Notes under the pieces: model-generated
What the model was told of the DNA's origin: nothing
Database searches by the model: none
The model's input: the letters and a program-made list of their open reading frames with translations, nothing else
Shown: positions 1 through 5,676 of the stretch, piece after piece
How positions within the stretch are numbered: the stretch's first letter is position 1
Layout of the letters: every line of letters begins with the position of its first letter
Made by a program: the position numbers and the translations under genes
Assembly (NCBI RefSeq): GCF_002413825.1
Contig: NZ_DHXT01000094.1
Span: forward strand, 3,576-10,220
Origin: Rhodoferax sp. UBA5149
GTDB taxonomy: Bacteria; Pseudomonadota; Gammaproteobacteria; Burkholderiales; Burkholderiaceae_C
Direction: 5' to 3'
DNA length: 6,645 bases

Positions 1-1262
1 CGCACCAGTTTGCTGTCCCAGGGCTTGGCCATCAGCTCGACCTTGGCCACCGGTGGCGTCGGGGCATTGCGGATGATGGCAATGAATTCGTCGATGTTCG
101 CCAACGCCACCGCCAGGCCTTCGAGCACATGGCCGCGCTCGCGCGCCTTGCGCAGGTTGAAGATGGTGCGCCTCGTCACCACTTCACGCCGGTGCTCCAA
201 GAAGACTTCAATCAGGTCCTTGAGGTTGCACAGTTTGGGCTGACCATTGATCAGCGCCACCATATTCATGCCAAAGGTGTCCTGCAACTGCGTCTGCTTG
301 TACAGGTTGTTGAGCACCACCTCGGGCACTTCGCCGCGCTTGAGTTCGATCACCAGGCGCATGCCGGACTTGTCCGACTCGTCCTGGATGTGGCTGATGC
401 CCTCAATCTTTTTCTCGTGCACCAGCTCGGCCATGCGCTCCTGCAAGGTCTTTTTGTTGCACTGGTAGGGCAACTCATCCACGATGATGGCTTGTCGCTG
501 GCCCTTGTCAATGTCTTCGAAGTGGCATTTGGCGCGCATGACAACGCGTCCGCGCCCTGTGCGGTAGCCGTCCTTGACGCCGTTGATGCCGTAAATGATG
601 CCCGCCGTCGGGAAGTCGGGCGCCGGGATGATTTCCATCAACTCGTCGATGGATGCGTCCGGGTTGCGCAGCAAATGCAGGCAGCCGTCGACCACTTCAT
701 TCAGGTTGTGCGGAGGGATGTTGGTGGCCATGCCCACCGCAATGCCGGAGGAGCCATTCACCAGCAAATTGGGGAAGCGCGCTGGCATGACCAGTGGCTC
801 TTGCTCGCTGCCGTCGTAGTTGGGGCCGAAATCGACGGTTTCCTTGTCCAGATCGGCTAGCAACTCATGCGCGATCTTGGACATACGGATTTCGGTATAA
901 CGCATGGCTGCAGCGTTGTCGCCGTCCACTGAGCCGAAGTTGCCCTGGCCATCCACCAGCATGTGGCGTAGAGAGAAGTCCTGCGCCATACGCACGATGG
1001 TTTCATACACCGCGCTGTCGCCGTGCGGGTGGTACTTGCCAATCACATCACCCACAATACGGGCCGATTTCTTGTACGGCCGGTTCCAGTCGTTGTTGAG
1101 CTCGTGCATGGCAAACAGCACGCGTCGGTGAACCGGTTTCAGGCCGTCCCGCGCGTCGGGCAGGGCACGGCCCACAATCACGCTCATGGCGTAATCGAGG
1201 TAGCTCCGGCGCATCTCCTCTTCAAGACTGATGGGCAGGGTTTCTTTGGCGAACTGGGTCAT
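1..1262 (-). CDS. gyrA: DNA gyrase subunit A, N-terminal part (runs off the left edge)
   Basis: Catalytic breakage-reunion subunit of the cytoplasmic A2B2 gyrase, which introduces negative supercoils into DNA using ATP. The reverse strand reads 420 codons without a stop, about half of the usual ~875-residue protein. It opens with [20 protein letters not shown] and numbers exactly like E. coli GyrA. The quinolone-binding stretch [17 protein letters not shown] covers residues 78-94, with Ser83 and Glu87. The DNA-cleaving tyrosine is Tyr122 in AAAMRYTE. Later blocks typical of the family are [40 protein letters not shown] and [10 protein letters not shown]. The ATG at 1262 is chosen because an in-frame TAG lies four codons upstream and the N-terminus fits the family. 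There is no Shine-Dalgarno just before it; a GGAGG occurs about 33 bases upstream. The gene is divergent from ompA. Identity is certain; only the C-terminal half is unseen. Glu at 87, where E. coli has Asp, is noted among the findings. Confidence 0.98.
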   Translation of the reverse strand, partial: MTQFAKETLPISLEEEMRRSYLDYAMSVIVGRALPDARDGLKPVHRRVLFAMHELNNDWNRPYKKSARIVGDVIGKYHPHGDSAVYETIVRMAQDFSLRHMLVDGQGNFGSVDGDNAAAMRYTEIRMSKIAHELLADLDKETVDFGPNYDGSEQEPLVMPARFPNLLVNGSSGIAVGMATNIPPHNLNEVVDGCLHLLRNPDASIDELMEIIPAPDFPTAGIIYGINGVKDGYRTGRGRVVMRAKCHFEDIDKGQRQAIIVDELPYQCNKKTLQERMAELVHEKKIEGISHIQDESDKSGMRLVIELKRGEVPEVVLNNLYKQTQLQDTFGMNMVALINGQPKLCNLKDLIEVFLEHRREVVTRRTIFNLRKARERGHVLEGLAVALANIDEFIAIIRNAPTPPVAKVELMAKPWDSKLV

Positions 1263-1301
1263 GGGAGGTCGTGGCTAGGGCTATGTCAAAGGCAACCTCC
1301 G

Positions 1302-1307
1302 ATTCTA
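1302..1307 (-). promoter_or_regulatory. Possible -10 element for gyrA
   Basis: On the reverse strand this reads TAGAAT, five of six matches to the sigma-70 -10 consensus, about 40 bases before the gyrA ATG. No good -35 hexamer sits 16-18 bases upstream; TTGCGA is 21 bases away. It is a weak call resting on one hexamer and its position. Confidence 0.25.
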
Positions 1308-1469
1308 AGGGCGGGCCTTGTTGCTTATTCGCAACGACAAAGCGCATTTTTCACGGCTTTTGTGGTGGAAATGCCTATGACCCGGTTTGGGGTTTAAGGC
1401 CGAATCTCGCTGTGGCACAATGCCAATAACGTTTTAGATGATGGGCATTTAGAGCGTGTTACAAATATT

Positions 1470-1492
1470 CGCAGCGCTGCTGCGGCTTTTTT
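1470..1492 (+). terminator. Terminator-like hairpin in the ompA leader
   Basis: CGCAGC (1470-1475), a 3-base loop GCT, and GCTGCG (1479-1484) form a perfect six-pair GC-rich stem. GC and then six T (1487-1492) follow. The core is the palindrome GCAGCGCTGC. This has the layout of an intrinsic terminator on the plus strand, yet it lies only 16 bases before the ompA ATG and just ahead of its AAGGAG ribosome binding site. It could be a leader attenuator, the end of a short upstream transcript, or an mRNA-stabilising 5' stem for an abundant porin-like message. The rest of the gyrA-ompA gap (1263-1469) shows only a weak inverted repeat at 1320-1335 and no convincing promoter. Confidence 0.45.
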
Positions 1493-1508
1493 CCCCACAA
1501 GGAGAACC

Positions 1509-2162
1509 ATGAAGAAATTAAACAAAGTGGCAATGTTGATTGCAACCGCAGCACTCGCAACTGTTGCCGGTGCACAATCGATTGACAACTGGCGCGATGC
1601 TGCCGGTGATACCTGGAAAAATTCCACAGGTCTGTGCTGGCGTGATGCCAACTGGACACCCGCTACGGCGGCTGTCGGTTGCGATGGTGCCATCGTGGCC
1701 CCTGTCGCTGCACCTGCTGCACCGGCTCACATGGCTCCCAAGGCTGCTCCAGCGCCTGCGCCTGCCGCTGCGCCCGTTGCGCGACCGGCGCCACTCGCAG
1801 CCACCAAAGTGACCTACGCTGCGGATGCATTCTTTGACTTCGACAAGTCCGTGATCAAGCCTGAAGGCAAAGCCAAACTGGATGACCTGGTTGGCAAGGT
1901 TAAGAGTATTAATCTGGAAGTCATCATTGCTGTGGGTCATACCGACTCCATTGGTACCGATGCCTACAACCAGAAGCTGTCGGTCCGCCGCTCAGAAGCT
2001 GTGAAGGCTTACTTGGTGTCCAAGGGCATCGAGAAAAACCGCGTTTACACCGAAGGCAAAGGCGAGAAGCAGCCTGTGGCTGACAACAAGACCAAAGAAG
2101 GTCAAGCCAAGAACCGTCGCGTGGAAATCGAAGTGGTTGGTACCCGCGCCGTCGGCAAGTAA
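1509..2162 (+). CDS. ompA: OmpA-family outer-membrane/peptidoglycan-anchoring protein
   Basis: A 217-residue exported protein that probably ties the outer membrane to the cell wall. Residues 1-22 are a signal peptide (MKKLNK, a hydrophobic stretch, then VAGA before QS). Residues 24-62 carry a Trp/Cys block (WKNSTGLCWRDANWTPA) with Cys43 and Cys58, which may form a disulfide; I recall this block as typical of betaproteobacterial OmpA proteins. Residues 63-97 are an Ala/Pro linker. Residues ~100-213 are the OmpA C-terminal domain, with FFDFDKSVIKPEG and GHTDSIGTDAYNQKLSVRRS. Asp146 and Arg161 match the two E. coli residues (Asp271, Arg286) that grip diaminopimelate. It is shorter than E. coli OmpA and has no room for an eight-stranded barrel, so membrane attachment is unclear. 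AAGGAG four bases before ATG supports the start. It is probably monocistronic, as a terminator follows. The family is certain; the symbol is by family. Confidence 0.93.
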   Translation: MKKLNKVAMLIATAALATVAGAQSIDNWRDAAGDTWKNSTGLCWRDANWTPATAAVGCDGAIVAPVAAPAAPAHMAPKAAPAPAPAAAPVARPAPLAATKVTYAADAFFDFDKSVIKPEGKAKLDDLVGKVKSINLEVIIAVGHTDSIGTDAYNQKLSVRRSEAVKAYLVSKGIEKNRVYTEGKGEKQPVADNKTKEGQAKNRRVEIEVVGTRAVGK

Positions 2163-2178
2163 TTGGCGTTTACGCCCG

Positions 2179-2202
2179 GAAGCGGTCTAAAAAGACTGCT
2201 TC
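2179..2202 (+). other. Ten-pair stem-loop just after ompA
   Basis: GAAGCGGTCT and AGACTGCTTC pair over ten positions (one G-U) around an AAAA loop, starting 16 bases after the ompA stop. No T-run follows; instead an A-tract leads straight into the next hairpin. It is likely part of the ompA 3' untranslated region, for example a stem protecting the message from 3' exonucleases. The pairing is seen; the role is inferred. Confidence 0.6.
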
Positions 2203-2203
2203 G

Positions 2204-2233
2204 AAAAAAACCTCGCCTTGGCGAGGTTTTTTT
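2204..2233 (+). terminator. Intrinsic terminator of ompA
   Basis: Seven A, then CCTCGC, tetraloop CTTG, GCGAGG, then seven T (2227-2233). This is a textbook Rho-independent terminator. The A-tract makes it able to act on both strands. It separates ompA from ubiG, and it rules out the longer ubiG reading frame that would start at 2163. Confidence 0.93.
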
Positions 2234-2274
2234 GTTTCAGTTGACCTTGTTCTGGGTCTCCAGGCCATGGACCT

Positions 2275-2280
2275 TATATT
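2275..2280 (+). promoter_or_regulatory. Possible -10 element for ubiG-gph
   Basis: TATATT lies between the ompA terminator and the ubiG ATG at 2298, which would give a leader of about a dozen bases. A promoter is expected here because the preceding terminator is strong. The best -35-like hexamer, TTGACC at 2241, is 28 bases away, too far for a standard pair. Weak call. Confidence 0.3.
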
Positions 2281-2297
2281 TTGTCGATAATCTCCCC

Positions 2298-3011
2298 ATG
2301 ACTTCAACATTGAACGCTGATCCGGCCGAACTGGCCAAGTTTTCCGATTTGGCCCACCGCTGGTGGGACATGGACGGCGAGTTTCGTCCACTGCATCAAA
2401 TCAATCCTTTGCGACTGGATTGGATCAACAGTCTTTGTCCGCTGAAGGGCCAGCAGGTTCTTGATGTCGGATGTGGCGGCGGCATTCTGGCGGATTCGAT
2501 GGCGCGCGCAGGCGCGCAGGTGACGGGCATTGATCTGGCCGCCAAGGCGCTCAGGGTGGCCCAGCTGCATGCCCTGGAAGCGCAAACCCCGAATGTGCAG
2601 TACCGGGAAGTCAGCGTCGAAGCATTGGCGGAGCAACAGCCCGCCAGCTTTGATGCGGTGACCTGCATGGAAATGCTGGAGCATGTGCCAGACCCGGCGT
2701 CGGTGGTTCGGGCCTGCGCCGCGCTGGTCAAACCGGGTGGCTGGGTGTTTTTTTCCACCCTGAACCGCAATCCCAAATCGTTTTTGCTGGCCATTGTGGG
2801 CGCTGAGTACGTGCTTAATATGCTGCCGCGCGGAACCCATGAATACGCCAAGATGCTGCGGCCCAGCGAGTTGGCAAGTTACTGCCGATCGGCCGACCTT
2901 GATCTGCGACACACGCGCGGCATGGCGTACAACCCGCTGACCCGGCGCTACTGGTTGAACGCCGACACCAGCGTGAACTATCTGTTTGCCACCCAAAAGC
3001 CCGCAGTGTGA
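2298..3011 (+). CDS. ubiG: Ubiquinone biosynthesis O-methyltransferase
   Basis: S-adenosylmethionine-dependent enzyme that carries out both O-methylation steps of ubiquinone synthesis, acting at the inner membrane surface. It has 237 residues, against about 240 in E. coli. The N-terminal block FSDLAHRWWDMDGEFRPLH (15-33) is characteristic of UbiG. The cofactor-binding motif VLDVGCGGGILADSMA is at 54-69, with the acidic end of strand 2 at Asp79 (VTGIDL). The CMEMLEHVPDP block is at 123-132, followed by KPGGWVFFSTLNRNPKS. HEYAKMLRPSEL (181-192) matches the family's C-terminal region. A longer frame opens at 2163, but its extra 45 codons lie across the ompA terminator, so the ATG at 2298 is chosen. 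No clear Shine-Dalgarno is visible. gph follows after 22 bases and is probably co-transcribed. Confidence 0.96.
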   Translation: MTSTLNADPAELAKFSDLAHRWWDMDGEFRPLHQINPLRLDWINSLCPLKGQQVLDVGCGGGILADSMARAGAQVTGIDLAAKALRVAQLHALEAQTPNVQYREVSVEALAEQQPASFDAVTCMEMLEHVPDPASVVRACAALVKPGGWVFFSTLNRNPKSFLLAIVGAEYVLNMLPRGTHEYAKMLRPSELASYCRSADLDLRHTRGMAYNPLTRRYWLNADTSVNYLFATQKPAV

Positions 3012-3033
3012 CCCTGTGACGGGGAATTTCGGA

Positions 3034-3699
3034 ATGTTTGCCGAGGCACAGGCCGTGCTCTTCGATCTGGATGGCACCCTGATTGACAGCGCGCCCGATC
3101 TGGGCGCTGCAGCCGACAAAATGCGTGTGGACCGGGGTCTGCCTTCATTGCCACTGGCGCACTATCGTCCGATGGCTGGTGCCGGAGCGCGCGGGATGAT
3201 TGGCGTGGCTTTTGGCCTGACGCCCGAGCACGCGGATTTTGCCGCCTTGCGGGAAGAATTTTTCACGAATTACGAGCGCTGCATGACGCAACGCACTTAC
3301 GCTTTTGAGGGTGTGCCGGAATTGATTGCCCATTTGGTGGCGCTCGGTCTCCCGTGGGGCGTTGTGACCAACAAATCCGCCCGTTTCACCGGTCCCCTGA
3401 CCCGCGCCATGCCGCTGTTTGCCTCGGCCCGGACCGTGATCAGCGGTGACACCACGCCCCATGCCAAGCCTCACCCTGAGCCCTTGTTGGAGGCCGCCAG
3501 GCGACTTGCCATTGACCCGGTGCACTGCCTGTATGTGGGCGATGACGAACGGGATATCGTGGCCGGACTGGCGGCCGGCATGGCGACGGTGTCGGCCACC
3601 TACGGCTACCTGGGTCAAACAGCCGACCCAAGCCAGTGGGGCGCGCATGCCACCATTAATTCTCCGGGGGCCCTATTGCAATTGCTGGCAAAGGCCTAA
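3034..3699 (+). CDS. gph: Phosphoglycolate phosphatase (HAD family)
   Basis: A 221-residue cytoplasmic haloacid-dehalogenase-type phosphatase that would hydrolyse 2-phosphoglycolate, a product of DNA 3'-end repair and of oxygenase side reactions. HAD motif I is LFDLDGTLIDS (9-19), with nucleophile Asp11 and acid/base Asp13. A helical cap domain follows (about 20-90). Motif II is VTNK (111-114), with Thr112. Motif III is Lys145 in HAKPHPEPLL. Motif IV is GDDERD (169-174). The start at 3034 is preferred because GGGGA lies eight bases upstream and it puts motif I near residue 10. An in-frame ATG at 2986 (overlapping ubiG by 26 bases) and a GTG at 3016 are alternatives. The ubiG-gph pair is, as far as I recall, a common Burkholderiales arrangement. 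HAD substrates are hard to tell from sequence, so the exact substrate rests on context. Confidence 0.9.
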   Translation: MFAEAQAVLFDLDGTLIDSAPDLGAAADKMRVDRGLPSLPLAHYRPMAGAGARGMIGVAFGLTPEHADFAALREEFFTNYERCMTQRTYAFEGVPELIAHLVALGLPWGVVTNKSARFTGPLTRAMPLFASARTVISGDTTPHAKPHPEPLLEAARRLAIDPVHCLYVGDDERDIVAGLAAGMATVSATYGYLGQTADPSQWGAHATINSPGALLQLLAKA

Positions 3700-3702
3700 A
3701 AT
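3676..3702 (+). promoter_or_regulatory. Likely ssrA promoter overlapping the gph end
   Basis: TTGCAA (3676-3681) and TAAAAT (3697-3702) are separated by 15 bases, and the mature tmRNA 5' end begins nine bases after the -10. A 17-base spacer is obtained if TATTGC (3674-3679) is used as -35. The -10 element contains the gph stop codon TAA. This is the best promoter candidate directly upstream of ssrA, but read-through from gph is also possible. Confidence 0.45.
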
Positions 3703-3801
3703 AGGCGACTTGGGGCTGCATTGGTTTCGACGTGGGTTCGGACGCGGTGTGGTGCATGTCGAGCTGAATGTGCTCGTTAATCTGATTCAAAAAAACTAAC
3801 T

Positions 3802-3834
3802 GCAAACGACGAACGTTTCGCACTCGCTGCTTAA
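3802..3834 (+). other. tmRNA tag-peptide reading frame (ANDERFALAA)
   Basis: The resume codon GCA at 3802 starts a ten-codon frame, ANDERFALAA, ended by TAA (3832-3834). The first Ala follows the Ala charged on tmRNA. The ALAA end is the standard degron read by ClpXP, and the AND start is a docking site for SspB/ClpX in proteobacteria. I recall this tag from Burkholderiales tmRNAs, which supports the taxonomic call. Confidence 0.96.
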
Positions 3835-4070
3835 TTGCCAGTGAGCTTTACAACAGCAGGCCGATGGGCTGGGCAAGGGGTTTTTAACGCAAGTTAGAGG
3901 CTCCCGGCTGTAAAGATAATTTCATCGGCTGGCTCTGGGCTGGGTACCTTAACCCGGGGCAAGAAAATAGGGTGCTGGCGTCCTGTGTAGCGTGTGGCTG
4001 CGCGACACAGGTGGCGAGACTCAAATCAGACCACTAAACATGTAGATCTGCCCGAACAAGGCTTGCGGAC

Positions 4071-4098
4071 GGGGGTTCAAATCCCCCCAGCTCCACCA
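4071..4098 (+). other. Probable attachment (att) core at the ssrA 3' end
   Basis: The T-arm, acceptor strand and CCA end of ssrA are a well-known target class for tyrosine recombinases. Here a recombinase remnant lies 131 bases downstream, pointing back at it. The matching far-end copy of this sequence is not in the window, so the exact core and the length of the element cannot be read. Confidence 0.45.
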
Positions 4099-4106
4099 TA
4101 AAAGAC

Positions 4107-4145
4107 AACCTACGCCAATGAAAGACAAGACTATTGGCGTAGGTT
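4107..4145 (+). repeat. Perfect 13-base inverted repeat after ssrA
   Basis: AACCTACGCCAAT (4107-4119) and ATTGGCGTAGGTT (4133-4145) are exact reverse complements around a 13-base spacer, starting nine bases after the tmRNA CCA. As RNA this would be a stable hairpin and could end ssrA transcription, although only CTCCCTCT follows rather than a T-run. As DNA it could bind recombinase or a directionality factor. An 11-base part, ACGCCAATGAA (4113-4123), recurs inverted as TTCATTGGCGT at 4181-4191, making three related arms in about 80 bases. Confidence 0.75.
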
Positions 4146-4194
4146 CTCCCTCTAACCTCAAAACCTGCTTTAAACCGTCGTTCATTGGCGTTGC

Positions 4195-4226
4195 ATTCGC
4201 ACGTAATTCGCGCCGATATTCGCACG
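4195..4226 (+). repeat. Three phased ATTCGC direct repeats
   Basis: ATTCGCACG at 4195-4203, ATTCGC at 4206-4211 and ATTCGCACG at 4218-4226 are direct copies starting 11 and 12 bases apart, close to one helical turn. They lie between the ssrA-side inverted repeat and the stop codon of the recombinase remnant. Arm-type recombinase sites or excisionase sites would have this look, but that is inference from position and spacing. Confidence 0.5.
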
Positions 4227-4229
4227 CGG

Positions 4230-4676
4230 CTATTCATTACCCACCGTCCGTAACGCCGCCTTGGGCTTCTGGTAGTCCTGCGGGATGAACTTGCCGTAAA
4301 TCCTGAACACCATCTGGACGTCGACATGCCCAAGCTGCTGGGCTACGTACCATGGGTTCGTGCCGGCCGTCAGCAGGGTGCTGGCATAGGTATGCCGCGC
4401 CTGATAGGGGTTGCGGTAGCGCACGCCAGCCCGCAGCAGCAGCGGCTGCCACAAGGTTTTGCGGATCTGGGCATCGGTTCCCCATGCCCGGCCGGTGCGC
4501 GGATTGAGCCAGACATGCTCATCCGCCAGAAAACTGACCGACTTTTGCGCCAGCAGCGCCGCCATGGCCTCCGGGTTGAGGTCCAGGGCACGCACGCCAG
4601 CCTCGGTGTTCGGCCCCTTTTCCACGCCAGCCACCTGGTTGCGGTCAATGTTGGCCATCACGCGCCAAAGTATCAC
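4230..4676 (-). pseudogene. Truncated phage-type tyrosine recombinase (integrase), C-terminal third
   Basis: A 148-codon remnant of a site-specific recombinase; intact relatives are roughly 350-420 residues. Seen are DLNPEAMAALLAQK (32-45), LNPRTGRAW (57-65), RKTLWQPLLLRAGVRYRNPYQARHTYAS (72-99), the second catalytic Arg94, His95, the GH pair with His117 (AQQLGHVDVQM) and the nucleophile Tyr127 in FRIYGKFIP. The first His of the HxxR box is Tyr91, which also occurs in intact members of this subfamily. Missing are the DNA-binding N-terminal domains and the region of the first catalytic arginine. The beta-hairpin lysine expected in KGPxT is Asn23. The frame opens with a GTG at 4676, three codons after an in-frame TGA, and similarity seems to begin within its first 10-15 residues, so the upstream part is gone. 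It reads toward ssrA, the likely integration site. A short but functional protein is unlikely. Confidence 0.85.
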
Positions 4677-4687
4677 AGATGATCAAT

Positions 4688-4708
4688 GAAATGGGGCACG
4701 CCCATTCC
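4688..4708 (-). terminator. Weak hairpin right after the LysR-type gene
   Basis: On the reverse strand GGAATGGG, loop CGTGC and CCCATTTC form an eight-pair stem with one G-U pair, starting one base after the LysR stop. There is no clean T-run behind it, so it is at best an imperfect terminator or a 3'-end-stabilising stem. It also marks the boundary between the recombinase remnant and the regulator. Confidence 0.35.
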
Positions 4709-4709
4709 G

Positions 4710-5615
4710 TCAAGCATGACCTTCAACCCGCTCCTTGAGCAAGCCAATCAGCGCCGCAACGGTCTTGGAGACTTCTCCCACGCGATAGGCAACCCCTACG
4801 CTGATGCGAAGTTGCTCCCCTTCCAGAAGGCTTTTGTACACGATCCCCTTGCGGGTCATGGCCTTCAAGGACCTCGGGATCAACGCAACACCTTGACCGT
4901 TAGCGATCAGGCCTAATAACACGTGGTGATCGGATGGTTCAGGCACCCGTTCAGGCCGAAATCCCAAGCGCTCAAAGACTTTCTCACAGTGGTTGTAGTA
5001 AGCCGGATTAAGTTTTCGATCAAACCAGAACAGACTGTCTTGCGCGAGATCGAGAACTGACAGTTGTCGCTTTTTGGCTGCGGCGTGACTTGCAGGGATG
5101 CATGCCACCATCGGTTCATCGCACAAATGCTCCGTGGTCAAACCCTCGGCATGCGACGGTAGACCGATCACAGCCGCATCCAGAGTCCCGCGGTTCAGGT
5201 CACGGATGCACTGCGACGAGTTCTGCCGTTTCACCGTCAATCGAGTTTCAGGAAACCGTTGCGCAAAGGCAGCTTCAACCCATGCGAACAGGCTGGCATC
5301 GATCACAGTGGTGATGCCGACGCTCAGTTCAGCCAAAGCCGGGGCGTCCTGAGGTTCGAACCGCCCCAGCACCTGGTCCGCCTCGCGAATGAGTGATCGC
5401 GCGTCCGAGAGAAAGCGGGTACCGGCATCAGTCAGGCGCACGCCCTGTCGACTGCGCTCGAACAAGGGCGCACCCAGGCTGTCTTCGAGCATCTTGATCT
5501 GGCGACTCAGCGGTGGCTGAGTGATGAACAGCCGCTGCGCCGCTCGCCTAAAGTTCAACTCTTCGGCCACCGCAACGAAGTACTTCAGTTGTCGCAGTTT
5601 GAGTGGATTGCGCAT
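4710..5615 (-). CDS. LysR-family transcriptional regulator
   Basis: A 301-residue LysR-type regulator of normal length. The winged helix-turn-helix is at about 6-64: LRQLKYFVAVAEELNFRRAA, then QRLFITQPPLSRQIKMLED and GAPLFERSRQGVRLTDAG. A linker helix (about 65-90) leads to a two-lobed effector-binding domain (from about 95, LSVGITTVID, to 295), including LDAAVIGLP (145-153) and the conserved NGQGVALIPRSL (239-250). The ATG at 5615 gives the standard N-terminus and has GGAAAG upstream; a longer frame beginning at 5762 would run into the divergent gene and is rejected. Its 90-base gap to the divergent CMD-domain gene holds a T-N11-A box, so this is the likely regulator of that gene and of itself. 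The inducer is unknown; the divergent partner suggests an aromatic or lactone-type metabolite, or an oxidant, but nothing in the sequence decides this. Confidence 0.95.
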   Translation of the reverse strand: MRNPLKLRQLKYFVAVAEELNFRRAAQRLFITQPPLSRQIKMLEDSLGAPLFERSRQGVRLTDAGTRFLSDARSLIREADQVLGRFEPQDAPALAELSVGITTVIDASLFAWVEAAFAQRFPETRLTVKRQNSSQCIRDLNRGTLDAAVIGLPSHAEGLTTEHLCDEPMVACIPASHAAAKKRQLSVLDLAQDSLFWFDRKLNPAYYNHCEKVFERLGFRPERVPEPSDHHVLLGLIANGQGVALIPRSLKAMTRKGIVYKSLLEGEQLRISVGVAYRVGEVSKTVAALIGLLKERVEGHA

Positions 5616-5636
5616 GTCGTCTTTCCAATGGTGATT

Positions 5637-5657
5637 CTGATGCTTGAAAGGTATCAG
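5637..5657. promoter_or_regulatory. LysR-type operator, CTGAT-N11-ATCAG
   Basis: CTGAT (5637-5641) and ATCAG (5653-5657) are exact inverted halves with 11 bases between the inner T and A, the classic T-N11-A LysR box. It lies between the divergent LysR and CMD-domain genes and covers the candidate -35 of the latter. It is the best candidate site for the adjacent regulator. Confidence 0.7.
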
Positions 5658-5673
5658 CAAAAAATGACATAGC
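5644..5673 (+). promoter_or_regulatory. Candidate promoter of the CMD-domain gene
   Basis: TTGAAA (5644-5649) and CATAGC (5668-5673) are 18 bases apart. The -35 is good; the -10 matches only its central ATA, as expected for a promoter that needs an activator. Transcription would begin near 5680, inside the second dyad. No equally good promoter is seen for the LysR gene on the other strand. Confidence 0.35.
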
Positions 5674-5676
5674 CTA

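Larger units (their letters stand above)
3712..4098 (+). ncRNA. ssrA: Transfer-messenger RNA (tmRNA)
   Basis: A 387-base tmRNA that, with SmpB, releases ribosomes stalled on broken messages and tags the product for proteolysis. The 5' end GGGGCTGCATTGGTTTCGAC is the conserved tmRNA opening. GGGGCTG (3712-3718) pairs with CAGCTCC (4088-4094), giving a seven-pair acceptor stem whose third pair is the G-U recognised by alanyl-tRNA synthetase. A73 is at 4095 and an encoded CCA ends the gene (4096-4098). The T-arm is five G-C pairs, GGGGG (4071-4075) with CCCCC (4083-4087), around TTCAAAT. The gene is one uninterrupted piece, so it is not the two-piece permuted type. The 3' end borders a recombinase remnant, consistent with use as an integration target that left the tmRNA intact. 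Confidence 0.98.

Noticed and set aside
129..860. Plus-strand frame of 243 codons
   Set aside because: It lies wholly antisense to gyrA, whose protein motifs are unmistakable; the long frame is a by-product of GC-rich codon use.
1412..1426. TGGCACAATGCCA as a possible sigma-54 promoter for ompA
   Set aside because: The GG-to-GC spacing is six bases instead of the ten required; it is better seen as a small inverted repeat TGGCA-N3-TGCCA.
2163..2297. N-terminal extension of ubiG by 45 codons
   Set aside because: The extension runs through the ompA hairpins and terminator, and UbiG family proteins begin near the ATG at 2298.
2304..3119. Reverse-strand frame of 271 codons across ubiG and gph
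   Set aside because: Antisense shadow with no recognisable domain; both plus-strand genes carry full catalytic motifs.
4034..4333. Reverse-strand frame of 99 codons with MVELGGFEPPSASLVRADLHV-like ending
   Set aside because: Its C-terminal end is the antisense of the tmRNA 3' end and the rest crosses the repeat region; VELGGFEPPS-type peptides are well-known spurious translations of tRNA/tmRNA ends.
5353..5373. GGTTCGAACC followed by GCCCCAGCACC, resembling a tRNA T-arm and 3' end (possible second att site)
   Set aside because: It lies inside the LysR reading frame (around residues 84-90), has no matching acceptor or other arms nearby, and does not match the ssrA 3' end.
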